Positions 50,690-59,253 of a stretch of 64,000 nucleotides of DNA are shown here, in pieces. A program made the translations under genes and the position numbers. The notes below the pieces were generated by a model. That model searched no databases, was not told where the DNA came from, and saw nothing but the letters and a program-made list of their open reading frames with translations. The stretch's first letter is position 1. The number at the start of each line of letters is the position of its first letter. The DNA is taken from the NCBI RefSeq assembly GCF_039542035.1, contig NZ_BAABHJ010000017.1, positions 62,001-126,000 on the forward strand. The letters run 5' to 3'. The stretch is from Actinoallomurus liliacearum (GTDB lineage Bacteria; Actinomycetota; Actinomycetes; Streptosporangiales; Streptosporangiaceae).

Positions 50690-52021
50690 TCACCCCACCG
50701 CGCGGCCGGTCGCGGCGGCGATCTGCTGCGCCGCGGAGTTCAGCGCCTTCTGCGGATCGTCGTGGTGCAGCACGATGCCGGAGATGGTGCCGTTGATGAT
50801 GTCGGACGCCTTCGACCCGTCCTTGGTGTACTCCACCGGCGGCACGGTCCTCTCCAGGTCGGCGAACGTCTTGAAGACCGGCCGGCCGCCGTAGTAGTCC
50901 TGCGGCGCGCTGACGTACGGGTCGTTCAGCGCGGGCAGGAAGGCCGGGAAGAGCCCTTCGGTCTTCAGCATGGACGCCTGGTTGGCGGCGTCGGCCAGCG
51001 CGAACTCGACGAACGCCCACGCGGCCTGCGGGTTCTTGGTCTGGCCGGCGACTGCGAGGGTCGAGCCGCCGTCGTTGGACGTGCGCACGCCACCGGCGTC
51101 GAAGGCGGGCAGCGGGACGACGCCGAACTTCCCCTTCAGCTCCTTCATCTCGTCGGTGAGCGTGCCGGACCACCAGACGGCGTACGGGGTGGTGGCGACC
51201 TTGCCCGCCTTGGTGGCGGCGACCAGGCCGTCCCAGCCCTTCTCGAAGTCGACCAGTCCCTTGTCGGCGAGCGTCTTCAGCAGCGTCGCGGCACGGACGG
51301 CCTGCCGGCCGGCGACGGCGACCTTGCCGTCCTTGAAATACCGCTGGCCCTGCTGCTGGAGCATCATCGGGAACATGCTGTCCTCGGCGGGGTCCATGAC
51401 GAGCAGCTTCTTGCCGGTCTTGGCCTTGATCTGCTCGCCGGCGCGCACGTAGTCGTCCCACGTGTGGATCGAGGCCGGGTCGACGCCGGCCTGCTGGAAC
51501 AGGTCCGTGCGGTAGAACAGCGCGCACGGGCCGCTGTCCCACGGCAGCGCGAACACCCGGCCCCGTTCATCGGTGACGTTCGCCCAGGTCGCGGGGGCGA
51601 AACTCGACTTGTAGCGACCGGCCAGGGACGTCAGGTCGTACAGCCCGCGCGGGAAGTTGCCGATGTAGCTCGGCAGCTTGCTGCCCTCGACGGTGAGGAC
51701 GTCGGGCAGGCCCTGCCCGGACCGCATGCCGACGGTGATCTTGTCGTACGCGTTGTCGTAGCCGACGTCGACGACCTTGACCTTCACGCCGGGGTGCTGC
51801 TGTTCGAAGGCGGGCGCGAGCCGCTTGAGCGCCTTGGCGGCGACGTCCCACGACCACACGGTGACGTCGCCCTTGAGCGCGACGGCCGAGCCGGACTTCA
51901 GCGCGGGGCCGGGCCTGCGGGCCGTCCCTCCGGTGGCGCAGCCGCTCACCGCGAGCAGTACCGACATCACGCCGGCGAACCCGGCGGTCAACGCTGACCG
52001 CCGTTTCAGGCTCGTCGCCAT
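50690..52021 (-). CDS. extracellular sugar-binding lipoprotein (CUT1 family)
   Basis: 443 aa. Signal RRSALTAGFAGVMSVLLAVSGC with lipobox AVSGC. SBP_bac_1 fold: VTVWSWDVAAKALKRLAPAFEQQHPGVKVKVVDVG, ALPWDSGPCALFYRTDLFQQAGVDP, NDGGSTLAVAGQTKNPQAAWAFVEFAL. First gene of the leftward importer-glycosidase operon. ATG at 52021 (MATSLKRRS) preferred over an ATG at 52063, which would overlap the operator palindrome. Confidence 0.92.
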   Translation of the reverse strand: MATSLKRRSALTAGFAGVMSVLLAVSGCATGGTARRPGPALKSGSAVALKGDVTVWSWDVAAKALKRLAPAFEQQHPGVKVKVVDVGYDNAYDKITVGMRSGQGLPDVLTVEGSKLPSYIGNFPRGLYDLTSLAGRYKSSFAPATWANVTDERGRVFALPWDSGPCALFYRTDLFQQAGVDPASIHTWDDYVRAGEQIKAKTGKKLLVMDPAEDSMFPMMLQQQGQRYFKDGKVAVAGRQAVRAATLLKTLADKGLVDFEKGWDGLVAATKAGKVATTPYAVWWSGTLTDEMKELKGKFGVVPLPAFDAGGVRTSNDGGSTLAVAGQTKNPQAAWAFVEFALADAANQASMLKTEGLFPAFLPALNDPYVSAPQDYYGGRPVFKTFADLERTVPPVEYTKDGSKASDIINGTISGIVLHHDDPQKALNSAAQQIAAATGRAVG

Positions 52022-52048
52022 CTTGCCTCCCAGGACTGGTATGAAGAA

Positions 52049-52062
52049 TGCTGTATACAGCA
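52049..52062. promoter_or_regulatory. GntR-type operator palindrome in a divergent promoter
   Basis: TGCTGTATACAGCA, a perfect 14-bp palindrome with core TGTATACA typical of FCD-type GntR regulators. It lies 28 bp upstream of the binding-protein start and 61 bp upstream of the GcvPA-like start, so one repressor could control both operons. A weaker pair GCACA(52060-52064)/TGTGC(52073-52077) adjoins it. Confidence 0.65.
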
Positions 52063-52122
52063 CACTGCATCATGTGCTTTCGTCAAGAGGGTGCGACGAG
52101 AAACTCGAAAGCGAGGACGCGT

Positions 52123-53484
52123 GTGAGCGTTCATCCGTACATCCCCAACTCCGTACCGGCCATCAAAGAGCAGATGCTGGCGGCCGTCGGGGCGGCGAGC
52201 ACCGAGGAGTTCTACGCCGACGTGCCGGAGAGCATCCGGCTGCGCCGGCCCCTGGACCTGCCCGCCCCGCTGCGCTCGGAGGCGGAGCTGGTCCGGCACG
52301 TCGGCGCCCTGCTGACCCGCAACACCGGGACCCACGAGGCGCTCAGCTTCCTCGGCGCCGGCTGCTACCAGCACCACGTGCCGGCGGTGGTCGACGAGGT
52401 GATCAACCGCAGTGAGTTCCTCACCGCCTACGCGGGCGAGCCGTACGAGGACCACGGCCGCTTCCAGGCACTGTGGGAGTACCAGTCGCTGATGGGCGAG
52501 CTGCTGGAGATGGACGTCGTCAACGTGCCGACCTACGACGGCTTCCAGGCGTCCGCGACCGCGCTGCGGATGGCCGGCCGGATCACCGGGCGCCGCCGTC
52601 TGCTGCTGGTCACCGCCCTCGACCCGGACAAGCTGTCGAAGATCGACGACTACGTGCGTCCCGTCCACGACGTGGTCGTCGTCCCCATCGGCGCGGACGG
52701 CCGGGCCGACCTGGACGCCGTACGGGCGGAGCTGACCGCCGGCGACGTCGCGGCCGTCTACGCCGAGGCGCCCTCCTACCTGGGCATCGTCGACCCCGCG
52801 CTGCCGGAGCTGGGCCGCCTGGCGCACGAGGCCGGCGCGCTGTACGTCGTCGGCTGCAACCCGATCTCCCTCGGCGTGGTCGCGCCGCCCGCCGCCTACG
52901 GCGCGGACATCGTCTGCGGCGAGATCCAGCCGCTCGGGCTCCACCTGGCGTACGGCGGGCTGAACGGCGGGTTCGTCGCGACGCGCGACGAGGAGCGGTT
53001 CGTCGCCGAGTTCCCCTTCCGGCTGTTCGGCGTGGCGCCCACCGAGGTCGAGGGCGAGTACGGCTTCGGCGACGTCGCCTACGAGCGGACGTCCTTCGCG
53101 CTCCGCGAGGAGGGCAAGGAGTGGGTGGGCACCGCCGCCGCGCTGAACGGCATCACCGCCGGGGTGTACCTCGCGCTGATGGGCCCGCAGGGCATGCGCG
53201 AGATCGGTCAGACGATCATGGCGAACACGCGGTACGCGATCCGCCGGCTGGCCGAGGTGCCCGGCGTCGAGGTGCCGTACGCCGACGCGCCGCACTTCGC
53301 CGACTTCACCGTGCGCTTCACCGGCGCGCGGACGGCGGCCGAGGTGGGCGACGCGCTGCTGGACCGCGGCATCTTCGGTGGCCGCGTGCTGTCCGAGACC
53401 GACGCCCTGTACTGCGTCACCGAGGTCCACGGCAAGGACGACATCGACCGCCTGGCCACCGCCCTGCAGGAGATCGCGAAGTGA
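52123..53484 (+). CDS. GcvPA-like protein (diverged glycine decarboxylase P-protein, subunit 1 homologue)
   Basis: 453 aa, fold of P-protein subunit 1: HPYIPNSVPAIKEQMLAAVG, ALSFLGAGCYQHHVPAVVDEVI, GAALNGITAGVYLALMGPQGMREIG-type C-terminus. Conserved family segments are altered: where glycine decarboxylases read YTPYQPE-SQGTLQ, this reads YAGEPYEDHGRFQ; the usual MYDGATA reads TYDGFQA. No GcvH, GcvT or Lpd gene is near. Probably a partner of the next gene in a PLP enzyme with a different substrate. GTG at 52123 with GAGGA upstream. Confidence 0.85.
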   Translation: MSVHPYIPNSVPAIKEQMLAAVGAASTEEFYADVPESIRLRRPLDLPAPLRSEAELVRHVGALLTRNTGTHEALSFLGAGCYQHHVPAVVDEVINRSEFLTAYAGEPYEDHGRFQALWEYQSLMGELLEMDVVNVPTYDGFQASATALRMAGRITGRRRLLLVTALDPDKLSKIDDYVRPVHDVVVVPIGADGRADLDAVRAELTAGDVAAVYAEAPSYLGIVDPALPELGRLAHEAGALYVVGCNPISLGVVAPPAAYGADIVCGEIQPLGLHLAYGGLNGGFVATRDEERFVAEFPFRLFGVAPTEVEGEYGFGDVAYERTSFALREEGKEWVGTAAALNGITAGVYLALMGPQGMREIGQTIMANTRYAIRRLAEVPGVEVPYADAPHFADFTVRFTGARTAAEVGDALLDRGIFGGRVLSETDALYCVTEVHGKDDIDRLATALQEIAK

Positions 53485-55055
53485 ACACCGAACACGCCAC
53501 CGTGACGCCCGCCGACGCGAAGATCGGCCCGAAGCCGCCGCTGCGCCGCTTCCACCAGGCCCGCTGGGACGAACCGCTGCTGTTCGAGCTGAGCAGCCCC
53601 GGCGAGCGGGGCGTGCTGGTCCCCGAGCCGGAGGTGCCGCTCGACGACAGCCTGCCCGAGGGGCTGCGGCGCGCGGCCCCGCCCGCCCTGCCGGAGCTGT
53701 CCCAGCTGCACGTCCTACGGCACTACCTGCGGCTGTCGCAGGAGAACCTCGGCGTCGACCTGAACGTCGACGTCGGCCAGGGCACGTGCACGATGAAGTA
53801 CAGCCCGAAGGTCAACGACCGGTTCGTCCGCGACCCGAAGATCGCCGAACTGCACCCGCTGCAGGACGAGCGGACCGTACAGGGCGTGCTGGAGATCGTC
53901 TACCGGCTGGAGCGGCTGCTGCGGGAGATCTCCGGCATGGACCGGGTGTCCCTGCAGCCGGGCGCCGGTTCGGCGGCGATCTACACGAACGTGGCGATGA
54001 TCCGGGCGTACTTCGCCGCGCGCGGCGAGCTGGAGCAGCGGGACGAGGTGATCACCACCATCTTCTCGCACCCGTCCAACGCCGCCTGTGCCAAGACGGC
54101 CGGGTTCAAGGTGATCACGCTGTACCCGGACGCCGACGGCTACCCCGACATCGAGGCGCTCAAGGCCGCGGTCGGCCCCCGCACGGCGGCCCTGCTGATC
54201 ACCAACCCGGAGGACACCGGGATCTTCAACCCGCGGATCGAGGAGTTCGTCAAGATCGTCCACGACGCGGGCGGCCTGTGCTCCTACGACCAGGCGAACG
54301 CCAACGGCATCCTCGGCATCACCCGGGCCCGCGACGCCGGCTTCGACCTGTGCCATTTCAACCTGCACAAGACCTTCTCGACGCCGCACGCCTGCGGCGG
54401 CCCCGCGGCGGGCGCCTCCGGCGTGACCGAGGCGCTGGCGCCGTTCCTGCCCAGGCCGACCGTGGAGTTCGACGGCACCCGCTACCGCCTCGACGACGAC
54501 CGGCCCGAATCGGTCGGCAAGATCCGGCCGTTCTACGGCGTGGTCCCGAACCTGGTCCGCGCCTACGCCTGGATCATGGCGCTCGGCGCGGAGGGCCTGC
54601 GGGAGGCCGCCGAGGTCGCCGTGCTCAACAACAACTACCTGATGAAGAAGGTCCTGGAGATCCGGGGCACGTCCGCCCCGTACGCGGAGGGGCGGCGGCG
54701 GATCGAGCAGGTCCGCTACAGCTGGGCGAAGCTGGCCGAGGAGACCGGCGTGCACACCGAGGACATCGGCTACCGCGCCGCCGACTTCGGCACGCACTAC
54801 TGGACCAGCCATCACCCGTTCCTGGTGCCGGAGCCGATGACGCTCGAACCCACCGAGTCGTACTCCAGGGCCGACCTGGACGAGTACGCCGCGATCCTGG
54901 CCGAGGTCGCGCGCGAGGCGTACGAGGAGCCGGAGACGGTGCGGACCGCGCCGCACCGCTCGACCGTGCACCGCATCCGTCAGGACACCCTGGAGGACCC
55001 GCAGACCTGGGCGGTCACCTGGCGCGCCTACCGGCGGAAGATCCTGGGCGAATGA
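53481..55055 (+). CDS. GcvPB-like PLP enzyme (diverged glycine decarboxylase P-protein, subunit 2 homologue)
   Basis: 524 aa. PLP-binding Lys297 in FNLHKTFSTPHACGGPAAG; glycine decarboxylases have HKTF..PHGGGGPG, so the glycine-rich loop is changed. Other differences: GTCTMKYSPKVND is kept, but QPGAGSAAIYTN replaces QPAAGAHGE and FSHPSNAACA replaces DSAHGTNPAS. C-terminal part GTHYWTSHHPFLVPEPMTLEPTE matches the family. Overlaps GcvPA-like by 4 bp. I infer a PLP-dependent decarboxylase, aldolase or lyase not acting on glycine. Confidence 0.85.
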   Translation: MNTEHATVTPADAKIGPKPPLRRFHQARWDEPLLFELSSPGERGVLVPEPEVPLDDSLPEGLRRAAPPALPELSQLHVLRHYLRLSQENLGVDLNVDVGQGTCTMKYSPKVNDRFVRDPKIAELHPLQDERTVQGVLEIVYRLERLLREISGMDRVSLQPGAGSAAIYTNVAMIRAYFAARGELEQRDEVITTIFSHPSNAACAKTAGFKVITLYPDADGYPDIEALKAAVGPRTAALLITNPEDTGIFNPRIEEFVKIVHDAGGLCSYDQANANGILGITRARDAGFDLCHFNLHKTFSTPHACGGPAAGASGVTEALAPFLPRPTVEFDGTRYRLDDDRPESVGKIRPFYGVVPNLVRAYAWIMALGAEGLREAAEVAVLNNNYLMKKVLEIRGTSAPYAEGRRRIEQVRYSWAKLAEETGVHTEDIGYRAADFGTHYWTSHHPFLVPEPMTLEPTESYSRADLDEYAAILAEVAREAYEEPETVRTAPHRSTVHRIRQDTLEDPQTWAVTWRAYRRKILGE

Positions 55056-56158
55056 GGTTCGGGCTCGTCGTCAACCCGGTCGCCGGCCTCGGCGGCCGGG
55101 TCGGCCTCAAGGGCAGCGACGGCGCGGACGTGCAGCGGCGGGCCCGCGCGCTCGGCGCGGAGCCCAGAGCGGCCGAGCGTGCCGCGCTCGCGCTGGCCGA
55201 GCTGCGCTCGCGGCTCGGCGCCGGACTGACCGTGCGGACCGCCGCGGGCGCGATGGGCGCCGACGCGGTCGCCGCCGCCGGGCTGCGGCCCGCCGTCGTC
55301 CACGAACCGGGCCGCCCCACCACGCCCGCCGACACCAGGGCCGCGGCCGTCGCACTGGCCGCCGAGGTCGACCTGCTGCTGTTCGCGGGCGGGGACGGCA
55401 CCGCCCGCGACGTCCTCGACGCGGTCGGCCTGTCGGTGCCGGTGCTCGGCGTGCCGACCGGCGTGAAGATGCACTCGGCGGTGTTCGGCGTCAGCCCGCG
55501 CGCCGCCGGGGAGGCGGCCGCGCTGATGGCGGCCGGCGGCACGACGCTCCGCGACGCCGAGGTGATGGACCTCGACGAGGACGCGGTGCGCGAGGGACGG
55601 GTCTCGGCCCGGCTGTACGGCCACCTGCGGGTGCCGGACGTCCCGGTCCGGATCCAGCAGCGCAAGGTGGGCGGTTCGGTCACCTCGCCGTCGTCCGTCG
55701 GCGGGATCGCCGCCGAACTGCGCCGGCGGCTCGGTCCCGGCGAGGCGCTCGTCCTGGGCCCGGGCGGCACGATGCGCGCCGTCGCCGCCGCGCTCGGCGC
55801 CGACGTCCCCGTCATGGGCGTGAACGTGCTGGACCGGGACGGGCGGCTCGTCGCCGCGGACGTCGCCGCGGCGAGACTCGAGGAGACCGTCCGGGAGACG
55901 CCCGCGTGGGTGGCCGTCACCCCGATCGGCGGGCAGGGCTTCCTGCTGGGCCGGGGCAACCAGCAGATCTCCCCGGCCGTGCTGCGCGCCGTCGGCGCGG
56001 ACCGCCTGCTGGTCGTGGCGACCGAGACCAAGCTCGCCGCCCTGGGCGGGCGGCCCCTGCTCGTCGACACCGGCGACGAGGACCTGGACCGCGAGCTCAC
56101 GGGCCACCGGCCCGTGCTGACGGGGCACGGGCGCACCGCCATGTACCCCATCCGTTGA
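55052..56158 (+). CDS. ATP-NAD/AcoX-type kinase family protein
   Basis: 368 aa. FGLVVNPVAGLGGRVGLKGSDG at the N-terminus, the kinase loop LLLFAGGDGTARDV, VLGVPTGVKMHSAVFGVSP, then LVLGPGGTMRAVAAALG and TPIGGQGFLLGRGNQQISP, all typical of the ATP-NAD kinase/AcoX group. AcoX proteins occur in acetoin operons with unknown activity. Here the ATG overlaps the GcvPB-like stop, so it probably phosphorylates a nucleotide or small metabolite in the same pathway. Confidence 0.88.
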   Translation: MRFGLVVNPVAGLGGRVGLKGSDGADVQRRARALGAEPRAAERAALALAELRSRLGAGLTVRTAAGAMGADAVAAAGLRPAVVHEPGRPTTPADTRAAAVALAAEVDLLLFAGGDGTARDVLDAVGLSVPVLGVPTGVKMHSAVFGVSPRAAGEAAALMAAGGTTLRDAEVMDLDEDAVREGRVSARLYGHLRVPDVPVRIQQRKVGGSVTSPSSVGGIAAELRRRLGPGEALVLGPGGTMRAVAAALGADVPVMGVNVLDRDGRLVAADVAAARLEETVRETPAWVAVTPIGGQGFLLGRGNQQISPAVLRAVGADRLLVVATETKLAALGGRPLLVDTGDEDLDRELTGHRPVLTGHGRTAMYPIR

Positions 56159-56174
56159 AGGAAGGACCGGAAGA

Positions 56175-56936
56175 ATGATCTCTCTTGCGGGCAAGCGGGC
56201 CGTCGTGACCGGCGCCGCGTCCGGCATCGGCCGGGCCACGGCCGAGCTGCTGGCCGAGCTCGGCGCCGCCGTCGTGCTGGCCGACGTCGACGAGACGGGC
56301 GGGGCGGAGGCCGAGAAGGCCGTCATCGCCGCCGGTGGCCGGGCGGTGTTCGTCCGCTGCGACGTGTCCGGCGCCGCCGACTGTGAGCGCGTCATCGCGA
56401 CCGCCCGGGAGGCCTTCGGCGGCGTCGACGTGCTGTTCAACAACGCCGGGATCATCCGGCGGTCCACCGTGTGCGGGATCGCCGAGGACGACTGGGACCG
56501 GGTGATGGCCGTCAACGTCAAGTCGATCATGTTGTTGAGCCGGCACGCGATACCGCTGATGCGGGCCGCCGGCGGCGGAAGCATCATCAACACGGGGTCC
56601 GGTTGGGGCATCAAGGGCGGCGCGGACGCCGTATCGTACTGCGCGTCCAAAGGCGCGGTCGTGAACATGACGCGTGCGATGGCCATCGACCACGGGCCTG
56701 ACGGCATCCGGGTCAACTGCGTCTGCCCGGGCGACACGGCCACCGGCATGCTCGCCGAGGAGGCGCGGCAGCTCGGCGGATCGGTGGAGGCCTTCTACGA
56801 GGAGGCCGCCGACCGTCCGCTCGGCCGGATCGGCACGCCTGGGGACATCGCGCGGACCGTGGCCTTCCTGGCGAGTGACGCCGCGTCGTTCGTCAGCGGC
56901 GCGGTCATCGCCGTCGACGGCGCCGGCACCGCCTGA
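56175..56936 (+). CDS. SDR-family NAD(P)-dependent oxidoreductase
   Basis: 253 aa classical SDR. TGAASGIGRATAEL (cofactor), LADVDETGG with Asp at the end of beta2 suggesting NAD(H), NNAG (LFNNAGII), catalytic Ser in INTGSGWGIKGG, YCASKGA (YxxxK), and C-terminal GAVIAVDGAGTA. A Gly-rich 3-oxoacyl-reductase-like enzyme; the substrate is likely a polyol, sugar or hydroxy-acid of the cluster. Starts 16 bp after the kinase gene. Confidence 0.92.
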   Translation: MISLAGKRAVVTGAASGIGRATAELLAELGAAVVLADVDETGGAEAEKAVIAAGGRAVFVRCDVSGAADCERVIATAREAFGGVDVLFNNAGIIRRSTVCGIAEDDWDRVMAVNVKSIMLLSRHAIPLMRAAGGGSIINTGSGWGIKGGADAVSYCASKGAVVNMTRAMAIDHGPDGIRVNCVCPGDTATGMLAEEARQLGGSVEAFYEEAADRPLGRIGTPGDIARTVAFLASDAASFVSGAVIAVDGAGTA

Positions 56937-56973
56937 ACGACCTGATCGCCGCCGGAGAAGGGAAGACTGCCAG

Positions 56974-57615
56974 ATGCCGATCGAGCGCCGCCCGTTGCGT
57001 GAGCAGATCAAGGACGAGATCCTCGACCGGCTGGGCCGGGGCGAGTTCGACCCCGACCAGCCGATCAACGAGACCGTCCTGGCGACCGATCTGGGGGTGA
57101 GCCGCACTCCCCTGCGGGAGGCGCTGATCGGCCTGGAGCGCGAGGGCATCATCGTCAGCGAGCGCGGCCGGGGTTTCCGGTTCGCGCCGATGAGCGCGCA
57201 GGAGTTCCGCGACCTGACCACGATCGTGGCCCACATGGAATCACTGGCGCTGGAGGTGTCCGAACCGGAGTACCTCATCTCGATCGCGCCACGCCTGCTC
57301 GAGGAGGCGCGGGCGTTCTCGGCGCCGGAGGCGGAGTACGCCGTGCTCGAACGCTACGACGACGCCTGGCACGACCTGCTCCTGTCCGGCTGCCCCAACG
57401 AGCGCCTGATGGACCTGATCACCTCGCTCAAGCTCACCATGCGGCGGTACGAACGCGTCATCATCGGCGACCAGCAGGTACTGGAGCGTTCGGCCGAGGA
57501 GCACGAACGGATCGCCGAGTGCGTCCAGGCCGGCGACATCGACGGCGCGGTGGCCGCCTTGAAGGTCAACTGGAACAGCGGCATGGAACGCATCCTCGAA
57601 CGCCTCGACGACTGA
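56974..57615 (+). CDS. GntR-family (FCD) transcriptional regulator
   Basis: 213 aa. wHTH PLREQIKDEILDRLGRGEFDPDQPINETVLATDLGVSRTPLREALIGLEREGIIV followed by an all-helical FCD effector domain with metal-ligand-like residues (ERYDDAWHDLLLSG, EEHERIAECVQAGD). Last gene of the rightward operon; its likely operator is the palindrome at 52049-52062. Effector unknown, probably a carboxylic or amino acid. Confidence 0.92.
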   Translation: MPIERRPLREQIKDEILDRLGRGEFDPDQPINETVLATDLGVSRTPLREALIGLEREGIIVSERGRGFRFAPMSAQEFRDLTTIVAHMESLALEVSEPEYLISIAPRLLEEARAFSAPEAEYAVLERYDDAWHDLLLSGCPNERLMDLITSLKLTMRRYERVIIGDQQVLERSAEEHERIAECVQAGDIDGAVAALKVNWNSGMERILERLDD

Positions 57616-57771
57616 CGCGCCCCCAGTCGGCAGGCTCGTTCAACCCGCATTTGAGGGTTCTGTCGCTAGACGCGGTGGTCGCAGTGCCGTCCTGCACAAA
57701 AAGTCGCTAATAGCACTTCAATGGAAAACTTGAAGGGAGGAAACAGCACGAGATCGGGACGAAAGGACCTC

Positions 57772-58257
57772 ATGACCGAGGACGAGATCATCCAGTTCGC
57801 CGCCGGCCTGCCGGGGACCGTCGCCGTCACGGCGGGCGAGGACACCGGTGCTCCGGAGGCGGCCTGGGGCGACACCTTCATCTCCTACGACCCGCGCGGT
57901 GACGCGCCCGCCGATCGATGGCAGCCCTTCGCGACGATCGTCACCAAGGACTACGAGGGATTCGACACGGCGTCCGACCTGAACCGCCCCGGCGTGTTCC
58001 GGTTGAACATCGCCGTCGGGCGCAAGCGGTTCGAGGAGTTGCTCGGTCACCCGCCCGCCGCGGCCGCGGAGCACCGCGCCGGGATCGACTTCACGGTGAC
58101 CGACCGGTTCCTCCCTCACCCCGCGTACGCCGTCCAGGGCTGGGTCTGCGTCCTGAACCCCGGCGAGGCGACCGCCCCGCTCGCGCGGGCCCTGCTGGAG
58201 GAGGCCCGCGACCGGGCGGCCGAACGATTCGAGCGGACCCGGCCGAACCCGGCCTGA
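57772..58257 (+). CDS. DUF6194 family protein
   Basis: 161 aa, single domain: TEDEIIQFAAGLPGTVAV, EAAWGDTFISYDPRGD, QPFATIVTKDYEGFDTASDLNRPGVFRLNIAVGR and FLPHPAYAVQGWVCVLNPGE match the pattern of DUF6194 proteins. No signal peptide or membrane segment. Function unknown. ATG at 57772; an in-frame ATG at 57721 would add 17 residues that do not resemble the family. Confidence 0.85.
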   Translation: MTEDEIIQFAAGLPGTVAVTAGEDTGAPEAAWGDTFISYDPRGDAPADRWQPFATIVTKDYEGFDTASDLNRPGVFRLNIAVGRKRFEELLGHPPAAAAEHRAGIDFTVTDRFLPHPAYAVQGWVCVLNPGEATAPLARALLEEARDRAAERFERTRPNPA

Positions 58258-58262
58258 CCCGC

Positions 58263-58293
58263 CCCGTCCGGCCGCCCACGGCGGCCGGACGGG
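58263..58293. terminator. bidirectional terminator hairpin
   Basis: CCCGTCCGGCCGCC and GGCGGCCGGACGGG pair over 14 bp around CAC, between the convergent DUF6194 and TauD-like genes. Confidence 0.75.
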
Positions 58294-58327
58294 ACCCGGA
58301 GCCCCGCCGCTCCGGGCCCCGCGTCCA

Positions 58328-59227
58328 TCAGGCGGCCGCGACGGCCGGTGTGTAGTGATGGGCCTCATCGCCCTCGATGACGTGGCTCTCCGCCCCGTCG
58401 ACGCCCACCGGAACGTCGCCCGCCACGGTCACCCGGTGCAGCCTGCGCGGCTGGTCCCCGTAGTCGTCCGGGGCGTAGTGCTGGGTGATCCGGTTGTCGA
58501 ACACCACGAGGTCGCCGGGGTTCCACTGCACCCGCAGGATGTTCTCCGGCCGGATGACGTACTCCTGCAGGATGCGCAGGATGTCGCGCGACTCGGTGCT
58601 GTTCAACCCGACGATCCGCTGGGCGAACCCGCCGATGAACAGCCCGCGTTCGCCGGTCCGCGGATGCACCCGCACGACCGGGTGCCCGGTCTGGTAGCGC
58701 GTGGAGACGAACGTCTCCCGGTACTTCACCGCGTTCTCCGTGTTCGTACGCGGCAGGACGTAGTCGTAGTCGTTGGTGTGCACGGCCCAGAGCCGGTCGG
58801 CGAACTCCCGCAACTGCTCCGGCAGGTCCCGGTAGGCCGCCGCGGCGTTCGCGATCAGCGTGTTGCCCCCGTACGGCGGCACGACCAGGGCGCGCAGCGT
58901 ACTGACCTTGGGCGGCGTGCGCACGAACGTCACGTCCGTGTGCCAGTGGTTGGACCGGATGCCCTCCTCGCCGTCGACCGGCAGGATGTTGGGGCTTCCG
59001 TCCACGGACGGCACGGTGGGATGGGCGGCGGTCAGCTCGCCGAACCGCGCGGCGAAGCGGATCTGGCCCTCGTCGTCGAGGCCGGTGTTGCGGAAGACCA
59101 GGGCCTTGTGCTCCAGCAGCGCCGCGTCGACCTCGCGGAACTGCTCGTCGTCGAGCCGGCCGAGGTCGGCGCCGGTGACCTCCGCGCCGATGCGCCCGCC
59201 GACCTTGCGGATGTCGATGATGGACAT
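58328..59227 (-). CDS. TauD/TfdA-family dioxygenase
   Basis: 299 aa. Metal ligands H96 and D98 (SNHWHTDVTF) and a distal His in DNRITQHYAPDDY; QPRRLHRVTV carries the 2-oxoglutarate Arg. It follows a taurine-type permease by 26 bp at the end of the SBP-ATPase-permease-dioxygenase operon, which is the tauABCD layout, so taurine or an alkylsulfonate/sulfate ester is a reasonable substrate. ATG 59227 with AAGGAG 6 nt upstream. Confidence 0.9.
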   Translation of the reverse strand: MSIIDIRKVGGRIGAEVTGADLGRLDDEQFREVDAALLEHKALVFRNTGLDDEGQIRFAARFGELTAAHPTVPSVDGSPNILPVDGEEGIRSNHWHTDVTFVRTPPKVSTLRALVVPPYGGNTLIANAAAAYRDLPEQLREFADRLWAVHTNDYDYVLPRTNTENAVKYRETFVSTRYQTGHPVVRVHPRTGERGLFIGGFAQRIVGLNSTESRDILRILQEYVIRPENILRVQWNPGDLVVFDNRITQHYAPDDYGDQPRRLHRVTVAGDVPVGVDGAESHVIEGDEAHHYTPAVAAA

Positions 59228-59253
59228 GGGGAACTCCTTCTCTCGCAGAGATG

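Noticed and set aside
52123..55055. Calling the gene pair a glycine cleavage system (gcvPA/gcvPB)
   Set aside because: Active-site segments are altered and no H, T or L protein is encoded nearby; symbols were withheld.
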